Assembly (NCBI GenBank): GCA_023213395.1
Contig: CM041465.1
Coordinates: 189,107,741-189,171,740 of the forward strand
Origin: Cycas panzhihuaensis
Lineage: Eukaryota; Cycadophyta
Reading direction: 5' to 3'
DNA: 64,000 nucleotides
In this document: positions 11,738 through 23,205 of the stretch, piece by piece
Layout: every line of letters begins with the position of its first letter
How positions within the stretch are numbered: position 1 is the stretch's first letter
Notes under the pieces: generated by a model
Told to the model about the DNA's origin: nothing
What the model saw: the letters and a program-made list of their open reading frames with translations, nothing else
The model's database searches: none
Program-made: the position numbers and the translations under genes

Positions 11738-13100
11738 CACATGGGTACAAATTTTATTATTAGTAAGTGCAAAAGGTAGGATTGAATTATGACATTAGTC
11801 ATGTTTCCAAGGAGATAATACCCCAAATTTTTAGTGAAAAGCATTAAGATAAGGCATATTTTTCCATAGGGTATACTTAAGCTTAATAGCCATGAGGGTG
11901 CAATTATTAAAATAGACACTACTCTCTATTCTCAAATCATATTCTTGGGATAACATGGCCCCAATTGAGTAGCTTATGGATGATGTATATAAAATAAAAG
12001 ATTCATACAATTATGGGACAACCATTATGGGGGCAAACACTAGGCCTTGTTTAAGCTCTTTAAAGGTATATTGAGTTGTTAATGCCTAAATGAAAGGGGG
12101 TGTCCTTTTTAGGGAGGTTTGTCAAGGGTTTGGCATGCATGGTAAAGTGTACCAAGAAACATCAAAGGAAACTAAGTTACCCAAGGAAAGAAATTATTTA
12201 CTTTTAAGTGGGGTAGGGATGTATTTAGGATTACCCTCATTTTTTTGGGTTGACTTTGATTCTTATTTAGACATAATAAACCCCAAGAGTTTTCTTGCTA
12301 TAATTGTAAACATAAAGTTATGTAGGTTTAAGCTAATATGGTATTTTCTACACTTCAAGAAGATTTTTCTAAGGTTAGTAGGATGGTCTTTCCTCTTGCA
12401 TGAGAGATCAAGTAGATCATTCGTGAATACTTTGAGAATTTTATTGATGTAATTGTAGAATATAATGGCTTACTAGTATATGGCACCATCATTTTTGAGG
12501 CCAAAGAATATTGGTATATAAGTAAACATGTGTTAAGGAATTATAAAAATAATCTTATTATGATCCATAAGCAAGATCTAAATCTAGTTATACCTCAAGA
12601 AACTATCTATAAGGGACATAAATTCAAACCCTATGATCCTATCTATAATCTAATAAATGAAAAGGATAGGGAAGTTGTCCTTAAGGCAAGCATTGTCTAC
12701 ATCTCAAAAATCTAAGCAAATATAAATTAGCCTATTTTTCTTTACTACTATGATGATATTAGAGACCCAACATAGACAGTCAATTGATGTGATAAGGCCT
12801 ACATTATGGAGCTTATTGACCTCTATCTTAATGGTGGTAGAGAGATTAAACATTATTTATTCCTTACAAGTTTAGCCCCAAGGATGGTTGTAAGGTTGTA
12901 AGTGATGATCTTAGGATTTATACCCTTTATGTTAGTGTAGTCCCAAATGAAGATATCTTGGTACTCTCATAATAGTTTTGTGTATTCTACTATGTCCTTA
13001 GAAGAGCATTCTTCCCCTACCCTTATGAACTTTCTAGGGGTGATAATGATGTTAGGTATTCCTCCATCGAAAGGATGTTCCCCTCCTTAAAGCAAGGAGG
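11738..13100 (-). pseudogene. RNase H and reverse transcriptase region of element A
   Basis: Runs parallel to about 31985-33370 of element C. The plus strand keeps many of C's words with C-to-T changes: the RNase H region near 11890, the thumb region near 12250, the catalytic box region near 12375-12440, and the N-terminal fingers near 12700-12850. No frame longer than a few dozen codons survives on the coding strand. Open stretches on the plus strand (for example 12090-12452) are antisense and not gene-like. Confidence 0.65.
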
Positions 13101-13845
13101 AGCTTGGTATACAAGTAGATTAAGGGTAGCTTTTACCATGGTAGGCTTAGCTAAGGGGGAACCAATTATGAGCCATTTTTAAAACCCCAAATTATGGCGA
13201 TTTAGAGGGAGATTAGGATCCACTCTTCTAAGGTGTTCTAATAATACCTCTTCATTCTCAAAATAATGAATGTCATTGATAACTTTCACCTAATAAATGG
13301 GTCCTTGGTCTTGAGAGGGAGGGTTGGTATACTAGTTAATCTAATAATTAAAGAAATAAAATAAATACTCTAAAGAGGAAAAGTATTAATGTTAATAGCA
13401 TATGTGATCCTTCTCCATGGAAGGAAGATCAAGGATTATGAAGGTTAGATAACATCAAGCTCAAGTAGGAAGGGTATTAAAAATTATGGATTTATTATAT
13501 GAGAGTAGAGTTGGACTTAGTATTTAAGACATAGATTGGGGTGTTTGAGATGGGTTAGGTTGCATGATCACTAGATTAGGGTAGTCCTAAACATTATGGA
13601 TCATATTGAAGGTTTATAGGGGAGGGGTAAGGTTTTCATCTCTCCCTGAGGAGAGGTTATTTTGAATCCATATAAGGATTAGAGTAACATAATAGTCATG
13701 GGGACCAAGGTATGCTTAATAAAATTTAAAACTTTTGGCCACAACTTAGAGGTTAGATAATTGATTCCTTTAGGTCTTAGAAATCCTAAATATATAATCC
13801 AAGTAAATTACTACCTATGGGGCCTTCATAGGATAGGTAGGTTAT
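13101..13845 (-). pseudogene. Linker between protease and reverse transcriptase of element A
   Basis: Weak collinearity with about 33370-33700 of element C (for example the words around 13150-13270 against 33430-33520). Beyond that the match fades. It ends with GTTAT at 13841-13845, the target duplication of gypsy B. No gene survives. Confidence 0.5.
13841..13845. repeat. Target site duplication of element B (left), GTTAT
   Basis: GTTAT precedes the LTR start at 13846 and recurs directly after the right LTR at 20831-20835. Confidence 0.85.
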
Positions 13846-14956
13846 TGATCTATTTTTGAATCTTTAATTTCATAAAACTCTTAAAATACCTTGTTTTTCA
13901 TGTTTACAACCTTCATTTAGTAGAAAAATGCCTTAAGATGCTTAAAAAATGCAAAAAAGAAGGTGCAACCAAGTGCAACTAAGTGCAACTAAGTGTAACC
14001 AGGTGGTCTATAAGTGCAACTAAGTGCAATCGAGTGGTCTACAAGTGCAACAAAGTGAAACCACGTAGTTTTTAAGTGCAACTGCAAGTGCGACTGCATG
14101 TGCAACCCTGCAGACTGCAAGTGCAACACTGCGAACTGCAGAAAATAGAAAATGAAAAAAATGGAATAACGATAGTGTTTTTTACGGGGAAAACATAGTC
14201 TGTTTCACACAAAATTTTAAGAGGATATTTTGCACGTGTCCTCTACGCTATAAAATAGAAAAACCCATTAATTAAATGGATTTAAGTGGATTTTTTTAAC
14301 CATTTATGAATTCGTTGAAGAACTAAAAAAATAGAAAATCATTGAGGAAGAAACTATGCATTGTTGGGTTTTAAAACAATGATATTTGTTCATGGAGGAC
14401 ATGAAAGGATGCCCAGTAGTAATAGATGTAGTAAGAGGAGTAAGATTCGAGGAAAGTTTATCCAAAATTACTTTCTAAAAAGAAGAGAACGACTCTAAGA
14501 CAGAAATTCTATGTAGTAGAAAAAAAAGAAATGAAAGTGCAAAAAGGAGCAATGGAACATCACCTAAATCTAATCGTGGGGGTAGTGAAGGAGCCCAAGA
14601 AGGTGTAGTTGCAGTCGAGGGAGAACAAAAATAGCCATAGTAGTCCAAGAAAGAGATGCTGGCGGAATTCTTCACCAAGAAAAGGGATTTTTTTGGTTAT
14701 CGGCAACCAAAACTCCATGCATACTTTGTTGGCAGTGGTTCCGAAGAACGTATAGCAGCCTGCAAAGTGCCCGACACTCATTTCTTCTCTCCCAACTTGC
14801 TGTAGCATTCCTTTGCATGCTCAAAAGAGCACAAACATAAGGAATTTTGTAACAAAAATTTTAAATATCTTTAAATTAATATAATATTATTGTAATTTTA
14901 TTTTGGATTTGTTTCGATTAGATTAAGTCTTTACTTTTCCATTCAAATTCAAATCA
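13846..14956 (+). repeat. 5' LTR of element B (1,111 bp)
   Basis: Starts TGATCTATTTTTG and ends CAAATCA. Contains a tandem array built on AAGTGCAACTAAGTGCAAC (about 13962-14140). Minus-strand open frames near 14475-14808 recur in the 3' LTR and are not independent genes. Confidence 0.9.
13962..14140 (+). repeat. Short tandem repeats in the 5' LTR of B
   Basis: Units of about 31 bp built from AAGTGCAAC words and ending in GTGGTCTA or a variant. Two units carry the GTGGTCTA ending here, against four in the 3' LTR (19790-20020). The repeat number changed after insertion, because LTRs are identical when an element integrates. Confidence 0.8.
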
Positions 14957-14962
14957 AATATT

Positions 14963-14974
14963 TGGTATCAGAGC
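14963..14974 (+). other. Primer binding site of element B (initiator Met tRNA)
   Basis: TGGTATCAGAGC, the classic complement to the 3' end of plant initiator methionine tRNA, six bases after the LTR end. It primes minus-strand synthesis. Confidence 0.92.
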
Positions 14975-15163
14975 TAGTTTTCTTGAAATCTTTAGGAATT
15001 TAGGGATTTTTAAAGAGAAAAGAAAAGAAAAGCCCTCCTGCTTTAGTTATGAAAAGTTTTTATGAAAACTAGATTTCAGTATTTGTTGACCGACGAACTT
15101 TTAACTGAACCACTTGAGAAAGAACATAGACAACGAAGGAAGATAGCTGAGCCAGAGTAAAAG

Positions 15164-16117
15164 ATGGAGGAAAGGTTCATAAAGATGAAGCAAATCCTTA
15201 ATAGACTAACCTAGCTTGTGGCGCAACTAGTCTCTCAACAGGTTGTAACTTCTTCTTCAACAACCAAAGGTGTAAAGAAGGAAGAAAATGAACTGATGAA
15301 AGAGGAAACAAATGAAGAGATAGTAGAAGACCAACAAGAAGAGGAAGAAGATGACAATCCATCTATAATAATACATCCATTCAAGGTAGAGGCAAAACTT
15401 GAACTGCCCATCTATGATGAAACTTTAGATGCCGAAAAGTTAGATGGTTGGTTGGACAAACCAGAAATATATTTTTCCATTTATGGGTATAAAAACCAAT
15501 AGAAAATTACTTTTTCTAGGTTAAAATTATCTAAGTATGTATTAGTTTGGTGGAATGCATATCTTAAATCCCATAATGTAAATGAAATTACTTGGTAACA
15601 ATTTAAAATCCTTATAAAGAAGCAATTCTATTCTATTGGGTATGAAGAGCAACATAGGATTATATGGCAATATTACCAACAGGAAAGAGGCCAAAATATC
15701 CAAGACTACATAATAGAATTTTAAAAGCAAGCTATTGTGTTGGGCATCTCTTTATTGGATAAAGATATTATGCTGAAGTATATTGGAGGGCTGCACCAGC
15801 ATATTCATCAAGAACTTCAACTGTTTGAAGTTAAATTGCTCGATGAAGCTAGCAAGAAGATGATTCCTATAGAAAAGATGAACAAGAAGGTTTTTGCTGA
15901 GAGGAAAAGGTTTGCACCTCAAGAAGGTAGCAACAAACCTGCCCAAGGAAAGAGGTTTCTAGGTAAAGTTGGAAAACAACCTATTAGGGGTTTTGGAAAG
16001 AAGAAATAAGCCAATACCACCCAAATCAAAGTCACTTGTACTCATTGCAAGTGAGCAGGTCACAACATAGAAGATTGTTGGTTCCTACACCTAGAGAAAT
16101 GACCCAAGAACAAGGGA
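15164..16117 (+). pseudogene. Gag of element B with zinc knuckle
   Basis: Starts at ATG 15164 (MEERFIKMKQILNRLT) and keeps one phase to beyond 16009. An acidic stretch (about 15290-15360) precedes the gag core, marked by KLDGWLDKPEIYF (near 15437) and VWWNAYLKSH (near 15547). Stops lie at about 15213, 15500, 15597, 15722 and 16009. The nucleocapsid knuckle CTHCK-stop-AGHNIEDC (near 16039-16080) keeps all four zinc ligands but has a stop between them. Gag would form the particle and package the RNA. Confidence 0.8.
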
Positions 16118-16199
16118 AAAGGTAAAACTTTACTTAACTCTATGGGTGATAAAGATGTTTGTGGCATTGAAGGAGCCAATGAGAAGTTGATGCTCATGG

Positions 16200-18300
16200 C
16201 TAATGCAGAGCCTAAAAATAACCATCAACAAGTTGATCCAGAGATTAAAGAGGAGCTCTTCATGGTAAGAATCTAAGTAAAGCAAAGTATGGTTGATGCC
16301 ATCTTTGATGGAGAAAGCCAAAAGAATTTAATCTCAGAAGCATTGGTAAAGAAACTAGGATTAAAAATGCATGCACATCCAAAACCATATCCTCTTGGAT
16401 GGCTACAAAAAGATTCAGAGTTGCAGGTTACTCACTAATGTAAGTTTAAATTTGTAATATTTGAAAAGTTCATTGATGAAGTTGAATGTGAGGTAGTCCT
16501 TTGGATGTTTATCAAGTTGTGTTTGGCAGCACATATTTCTATGATAGAGATGGAGTTCATCATAGGAGGCTGAGAAAGATTTAACTCATCAAGGATGGGA
16601 AATCATATCTGATCAATACATCAAACCCACAAAAGAAGATATCTCTCATATCTTCCCAACAAGAGAAAAGATTGATTAATGCTTGTAGAAAGTTTATGTT
16701 GCTGATAATAAATCAAAAGGTAGAAGAAAAAGAGCAAGCAGAGTCCTTAATATAGACACTAGATAGGAAGCAAGTGTAGCAGATTGAAGGCCTAAGGAAT
16801 AGGTACAATGATGTATTCCAAGAGCCAAAAGGGCTGCCCTCTAAAAGGGAAATTGAACATGAAATCCATCTAGTTGCTGATTCACCTTTGCCAAATCTTA
16901 GTCTCTACCAAAACTTAGTTTTGGAGAATGAGGAGATTAAGAGGCATATTCAAGAACTCTTAGAGCAAGAAGTGATCAAGTCGAGTTGTTCCTCATGTGG
17001 TTCACCTATTATTTTGGTGCTAAAGAAAGATGGAGGATGGAAAATATGCATTAACTACCAGGCTTTGAACAAGATCACCATAAAGAATCGTCATCCCTTA
17101 CCACAGATAGATGACTTGTTGGACCAGCTGCAGTCAGTAAGATATTTCAACAAATTAGACCTGAAATCAGGTTACCATTAGGATCGAATTCAAGAAGAGG
17201 GTACTTGGAAGACAACCTTTAAATCAAAGTAAGGGTTGTTTGAATGGTTGGTGATGTCATTTGGTCTGTGCAATGCACCTGCCACCTTCATGAGGTTGAT
17301 GACTGAGGTATTAAGACCCTTCATTGATGACTTTGTAATTGTTTATCTAGATGATATTCTAATTTTTAGTCATACTTGGGAGGAGCACCTCTAATATATT
17401 GAGTATGTGATCAAAGTTCTCCAGGAGTAGCAGTTGAAACTAAATCTAAAGAAGTACAAGTTTGGAAAGAAATCTCTCGTCTTCTTAGGTTTCGTGGTTG
17501 GAGGAGGAGAATTGAAGATTGACCCAATAAAGATTAAAGTCATTCTCAATTAGCCCATACCCAAGACAACCACAGAGGTAAGAAGTTTCATTAATGCATG
17601 TCAATATTTAAGAAAAATTATTTTCAGATTCTCTCAAATTGCAACACCTCTTCATGCAATGATGGGAGGACATGCAAAGTTTCAATGGGAGAATGAATAA
17701 GAAAATGCTTTCAGGATTTTGAAGCAGAAAATTTGTGAGGCACCAGTGTTAGCTTTACCCTCATTACAGAAAGCATTTGAATTAGAGACTGATGCTTCAG
17801 GCTATGCCATGGGAGCAGTGCTGAAGCAAGAAGGAAGACCAATAACATACCATTCAGAGATATTTAATGGAGCTACCATAAAGTACCCAACTTATGATAA
17901 GGAGATCTATGCATTGCATCAAGCAGTCAAGCATTAGAGACCATATTTGTTGGGAAAAGAAGTGGTCATCCACACCAACCACAAGCCTTTGCAATTCTTG
18001 CAGACTCAATCTAAATTATAGTAGGCTAGGCACATGAAGTGGATGTCCTATTTGCAACAGTTTCACATCGTGGTTAAGTATAAGAAAGGAATGATAAATA
18101 AAATTGCAGACTTGCTATCTAGACCTCCTCAACAACAAGGTATTTCTAGTTTGTTGGTAGCTATGCAATGTCAGCCTTTCTATCATGATGAATATGTTGA
18201 TTTGTACTTGAAAGATGAGGCATTCAAGCCTATCTTTGAGCAACTATAGCAAATAAAAGTAGTTGCTGATTTCTAGCTGAAAGATAGCCTTCTTTTTAAG
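16200..18300 (+). pseudogene. Protease, reverse transcriptase and RNase H of element B
   Basis: A remnant protease motif FDGES (near 16306; a D-S/T-G type site is expected) is followed by a frame-disrupted connector. The reverse transcriptase is readable from about 16888: LKKDGGWKICINYQALN (near 17020), YFNKLDLKSGYH (near 17145) and the catalytic box YLDDIL (near 17344), which is intact. The RNase H has LETDASGYAMGAVL (near 17783) with its catalytic Asp, and TYDKEIYAL (near 17890) with the Glu. The phase is constant from 16888 to 18250, broken by about ten stops. The gag-to-RT phase differs, so an indel lies in the protease region. Confidence 0.85.
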
Positions 18301-19640
18301 CAAGATAAGCTTTACATTCCAAAGCATGCAGACTGAATGAAGTGGGTAAGAGAAGCTCACACCTCTCATGTTACATGACACTTTGGAGTGGGAAAGACAT
18401 TGCTAAACTTGCAACGATATATGTATTGGCCAAATATGTAGCAAGATGTGGCTACAATAGTACAAGGGTGTACATTATGTAGCACATCAAAGCTGACTAA
18501 TAGGAAGTTTAGATTGTATATTCCACTTCCTATTCCATCACGACCATGGGAGAGTATGTCCATGGATTTCCTTGGAGGACTACCTTGAACCAAAAATGGT
18601 ATGGATTATTTATTTGTAATTGTTGATTGATTTAGTAAAATGGTGATGCTGATTCCCTGTAAAAGACACATACAGGAGAAGACATAACTAGATTATTTTT
18701 CTAGCATGTTTGGAAGCATTTTGGGCTTCCTAACTCAACCATTTCTAATTGAGACAGCTGATTTCTGAGTCATTTTCACAAACACATTGGGGAATGATAG
18801 ATACGAAGCTAAAGATAAGCATGACTTTTCATCCTCAAACAGACAATTAGATTGAAGTTGTCAACAGGACATTGGTATAGTTGTTACAAGGATACAATGC
18901 CAAGCATCCTGAGTGTTGGGATGAAAGTCTCCCATACTTGCAATTTGCCTTCAATAGAGCTATCCATAGCTCAACCCAGAAATCACCATTTGAGGTATGT
19001 TTGGGATTTCTACCTGTAAGTCCTTTCGATCTAGAATTTTCTACTCAACTTTCTGCAGGAAATGGAAAGGAAGAAGAAGGAGATGAAAAGGCATAAAGAT
19101 TCTTAGAAAGAATCAGAAAAATCCATCAATATGTTGAAGAGCACCTTCAAAAATCTCAACAGAGATACAAACACTGGTATGATGCATATAGAACTAGCCA
19201 TTCCTTTAAGGAAGAAGATAGAATTTGGTTGCACCTCAGTAAGAAATGATTACAAGGTGAAGGCAAAAAGCTAAAGCCTATACGTTATGGTCCTTTTAGA
19301 ATCTTAAAGAAGATTGGGGAAAATGCTTTCCAACTTGAACTTCTAGAATTCATGAAGATGTATTCCATAGTAAATGTTAAAAATCTGAAGATATTCAAGC
19401 CATCCATGTTGGATGAAGATGAAGATAAAGTTCTACTCTTACCAAATCCAGAGGAGTTACAAATAGAGAAAGAGGAATCAATGCAAAATGATTGCATTCT
19501 TCAAAGGAAGTAGACCAAGATTCGAAGAAGCATAATAGAGTCCTTCAAAATTGTAGAAAAAGGACAAATACCTAGAAAGGTAAAATGGTATAATAGGGAG
19601 ATAGGGAAAATCAAATTCCCTCATCTACAATTATAAAGTT
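18300..19640 (+). pseudogene. Integrase of element B, frameshifted
   Basis: The zinc-binding H-H-C-C domain reads through 18355-18480 (HTSHVT, then CTLCSTSK). The first core Asp is in MDFLGG (near 18562). The second site, normally DRDSRF, reads N-stop-DS-stop-F near 18750, so the Asp is lost. The Glu region IEVVNRT (near 18852) is in another phase, showing a frameshift between 18600 and 18880. A C-terminal domain with HWYDAYR (near 19171) and YGPFRILKKIGENAFQLEL (near 19287) follows. No clear chromodomain was recognised in the tail. Confidence 0.75.
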
Positions 19641-19674
19641 CATGAGGCTATGAACTCCTTAAAAGAGGGAGTTC

Positions 19675-20830
19675 TAATCCATTTTTGGATCTTTAATTTC
19701 ATAAAACTCTTAAAATACCTTATTTTTTATGTTTATAACCTTCATTTAGTAGAAAAATGCCTTAAGATGCTTAAAAAATGCAAAAACGAAGGTGTAACCA
19801 AGTGCAACTAAGTACAACTGGGTGGTCTACAAGTGCAACTAAGTGTAACTGGGTGGTCTACAAGTGCAACTAAGTGCAACCAAGTGGTTTACAAGTGCAA
19901 CTAAGTGTAATTGAGTGGTCTACAAGTGCAACAAAGTGAAACCACATAGTTTGCAAGTGCAACCATAAGTGCAACTGCAGGTGCAACCCTGCGGACTGCA
20001 AGTGCAACACTACAAACTGTAGAAAACAGAAAACGAAAAAATGATAGCATTTTTGATGGAGAAAACAGAGTCCATTTTACACGGAATTTTAGGATGATAT
20101 TTTTGCACGTGTCCTCTACGTGATTAAAGAGAAAAAACCATTAATTAAATGTATTTAAGTAGGTTTTTTTTAAATGTTTATAAATTCTTTAAAGAATTAA
20201 AAAAATAGAAAATCATTGAGGAAGAAACTATGCATCGTAGGGTTTTAAAATAACGATATTTCTTCAGGGAGGATATGAGAGGATGCCCAAAAGCCATAGA
20301 CGCAGTAAGAGGAGCAAGATTCGAGGAAAATTTGTCCAAAATTACTTTCTAAAAAGAAGAGAATGGCTCTAAGACAGAAATTCTACATAGGAGAAAAAAA
20401 AGAAACAAAAGTGTAAAAAGGAGCAACAGAACAACACCCAAATCCGATCATGGGGGCAGTGAAGGAGGCCAAGAAGGTGTATTTGTAACTGAGGGAGAAC
20501 AAAAATAGCCGCAGCAGTCTAAGAAAGAGGCACTTATGGAATTCTTTACCAAGAAAAGTGATTTTTTTGGTTATAGACAACCAAAACTCCATGCATACTT
20601 CGTTGGCAGTGGTTCCAAAGAATATATAGAAGCATGAAAAGTGCCTAGCACTCATTTCTTCTCTCCCAAATTGCTGTAGCGGTCCTTTACAAGCTCAAAA
20701 GAGCATAAACATAAGGAATTTTGTAAGAAAAATTTTAAATATCTTCAAATTAATGTAATATTATTGTAAATTTGTTCTGGATTTGTTTCGATTAGATTAA
20801 GTCTTTACTTTTCCATTCAAATTTGGATCA
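19675..20830 (+). repeat. 3' LTR of element B (1,156 bp)
   Basis: Aligned to the 5' LTR from TAATCCATTTTTGGATC (first G mutated to A) to CAAATTTGGATCA. The preceding purine-rich AAAAGAGGGAG (19661-19671) is the polypurine tract. It is longer than its partner by 45 bp, mainly because of two extra repeat units. Confidence 0.9.
19790..20020 (+). repeat. Expanded tandem repeats in the 3' LTR of B
   Basis: Same 31-bp-type units as at 13962-14140, with four GTGGTCTA-type endings instead of two. Confidence 0.8.
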
Positions 20831-20835
20831 GTTAT
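20831..20835. repeat. Target site duplication of element B (right), GTTAT
   Basis: Exact match to 13841-13845. Confidence 0.85.
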
Positions 20836-23205
20836 GAGGTAAGTTGAGAACAGGGTGAATCCACATATGATAGTTTAACAATCTCCTCAATAAAGTTGGG
20901 ATGGCAAGTATGGGTGAGATATTGGTTATGTTTTATAAGCCAAGCTTGTTGGAAGGGGGAGACCCTATGGGCTATATGAGAAGAAAGGGTCTTAAAACTT
21001 TACACAAGGGTTTGTCGGGGCTCATATAATGGAAGGAGCCTCTAGAAAGGTGAAATAAAGGAGGAGTATCTTTAGGCCATGTGGACCCTTAGGTATGGAG
21101 AATCATAACCACCTAGTATATATGTAGTTCTTCATTATTAAGATTAGGTTAAGGGTCATTAAGAATAACTAGGTATCTATAGATACCTACACTAATTAGG
21201 ATAAAGTGGACCATATTAGGTCTTAGATAAGGGAGATCTTAGCCAAATTAAGGGTTTAGGTCCTAAAAGAGGGACTCGAGCCATGGGTCATGTTTAACTA
21301 CTTACTTTGTTTCTATAGGTTGGGATGAATAAGAGGAAGGTGGATCACATGCAACAATGCACAACCTTCCATTATAGATGAACTTTAATTACATAAAAAA
21401 GGAGGAAAAAATTACCTCTATTTGGTCTAATTATGGTCTTCCTAAAAGGAGGTCGTAGTCAATGTCGATATCTATAACCACAATCTTAGTTAGGATGATT
21501 TTATCCTTGAGGGTAAGAGAGATTATATCCATTTTTATGGGGGATTTCTTATTCCCATTATACCCTTGGCACTTCCAAAAGATAGGTTTAAGGGCCTCAA
21601 TGTCTAGTTCTTCAAACATTTAGGAAGGAATGGAATTAACTGAGGACCTATTATCTACCATAATTCTCTTCAAGTCAAACCCTAGAGTCTTAATTGTAAT
21701 GGCAAAGGGGGAGTGCCAATGGTACTCCCACTCCTTTTAGGGTGATAAGCCCTTTAGGTCAAAGGTAATAATAAGGTGGCCTATGGATTTGACATGGATA
21801 ATATGGAGGGGTATTTCTTTATTCCTTAATGGTTCTAGAAGTAGATTTCTTTAGTTTGAGTAGCTCTATAAGATGTCCATCATAAACATACCTACAAAAA
21901 TAGTCTAAAGTTCATTGATAATAGAGATTAGCTTCCTTTTACCTATGGGTTGGGGAAGGCCCCTTCTTAGGTCATATAAACCTAGGAAAAAAGGAATAGT
22001 CTTTGTAAAAAGGAAATATCTATATATTAAGGTTCAATAGATGGTTGTTGGGATAAGGAGATCCTTTTAACTTCTTTCATTGATTGAGCATGGGTTGTGG
22101 TAAATACTTGAGTGGTCTCAAACATTTGGATTACTCTCTTGCCCTTAGCATTATAGAATTAAGTAGTTTCAATGGACTTTTAGCCCTTTAGAGGTGAGGT
22201 TTCTAACTTAGATTGGAGGTTCTTTTTAGTTGGTTTTAAGGTGGGTTGGATAAAGGTCATCATTGAGGCTAGGGACTTCCCCTTCCTCCTTGGGCTTGTG
22301 GTTGGGCTTGGGGCTTAAGGGCCTCATGGTTAGGAAATGGGTCCTTATGGAATGACTATTCTAGGTTAGGCTTATATGTAAGTCATGTTAGAGAATCTTA
22401 TGGAAGTATCAATTCAAGATGTTTAGTCTAATAGTGAGCATCATCATAGAAACAATTATGATAAATTAAACACCACCTCTTCTTAGAGGAGAAAGGGTTC
22501 TTTTTCTTAAGAGGAGAGGTAGGGTTATTACTCTTATCTAGAGGAGGGTTTTATATTACTTAATGGACCAATCTATACCCATATAAGGGGACAAAAGAGT
22601 GTTATTAGCTTTAAGTCAATTATGACTTAAGATCTTACATCACCCACTTGAATGAATGAATACTAAAGGTAAGAGAATCCATGATCCTATTAAAGTTGTT
22701 AACTAAAGGCCTTAGGGCTTACAGCCAAGGCATTAGGTCTCATGGTAGAGGGGGTATCTCCCATCATGGGGTAGGTTTGTTTACCATTTTAAACCTTGCT
22801 TGGATCTTGATGGACTCTAAGGCAAGGCATTTGGTAATAGTAGAATCACATGTAGTCAAAACTATTTTGAGCACTTCCATATGAACCTTGAAGAAAAGAT
22901 CATTGACAAATATGTCTCTTTTTAAGTCTTTAGGTAGAGTAGCTTTTGATGAATGTAAAAGATCATAGAAGTAGTAAATAAAATCTTAAGTAAGCTCATC
23001 TTAACCTTATTTAATAGAGATAAGGGTTTTAACCCTAGTCTTAAAAGGGTGTGAGATAGTTGATGAAGGTATCCAGCAACTATTAAAAGAAAAATATGGA
23101 ATGAGGGAGGAGGTGATAGAACTATTTAAGAGAATCACTTTAGAGATATCAAGGGATAACTTCATAAGGACATGGTTATATAACTAATAATTAATACATA
23201 CTATG
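20836..23205 (-). pseudogene. Protease and gag core of element A
   Basis: The minus strand at 21431-21619 reads a decayed protease domain whose DIDYDLLLGRP matches DVDYNLLLGHP of element C. Just upstream is the active-site remnant VDNRSSVN (near 21635), where C has VDNGSDVN. Further right, 22400-23205 is collinear with 35150-35880 of C, covering the zinc motif and gag core. It is interrupted at 23205, exactly at the insertion point of C, and resumes at 40062. Stops are dense and CpG is depleted. No function remains. Confidence 0.75.
23201..23205. repeat. Target site duplication of element C (left), CTATG
   Basis: CTATG directly before the LTR. It recurs at 40062-40066. Confidence 0.9.

Larger units (their letters stand above)
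13846..20830 (+). mobile_element. Element B: complete but inactive Ty3/gypsy retrotransposon (6,985 bp)
   Basis: Two LTRs of about 1.1 kb, a perfect GTTAT target duplication, a Met primer site, then gag, protease, reverse transcriptase, RNase H and integrase in Ty3/gypsy order. The gag resembles that of element H (PFKVEAKLELP here, PFKVEVKLDIP in H), so both belong to one lineage. Over the first 135 bp the two LTRs are about 93 percent identical by eye. It is inserted in the protease-RT linker of element A. Confidence 0.92.

Noticed and set aside
12090-12452. 120-codon plus-strand frame
   Set aside because: It is antisense to the reverse transcriptase remnant of element A and has no domain.
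14475-14808. Minus-strand open frames in the LTR of B
   Set aside because: The same frames recur in decayed form at 20383-20655 in the partner LTR and show no domain, so they are LTR sequence and not genes.
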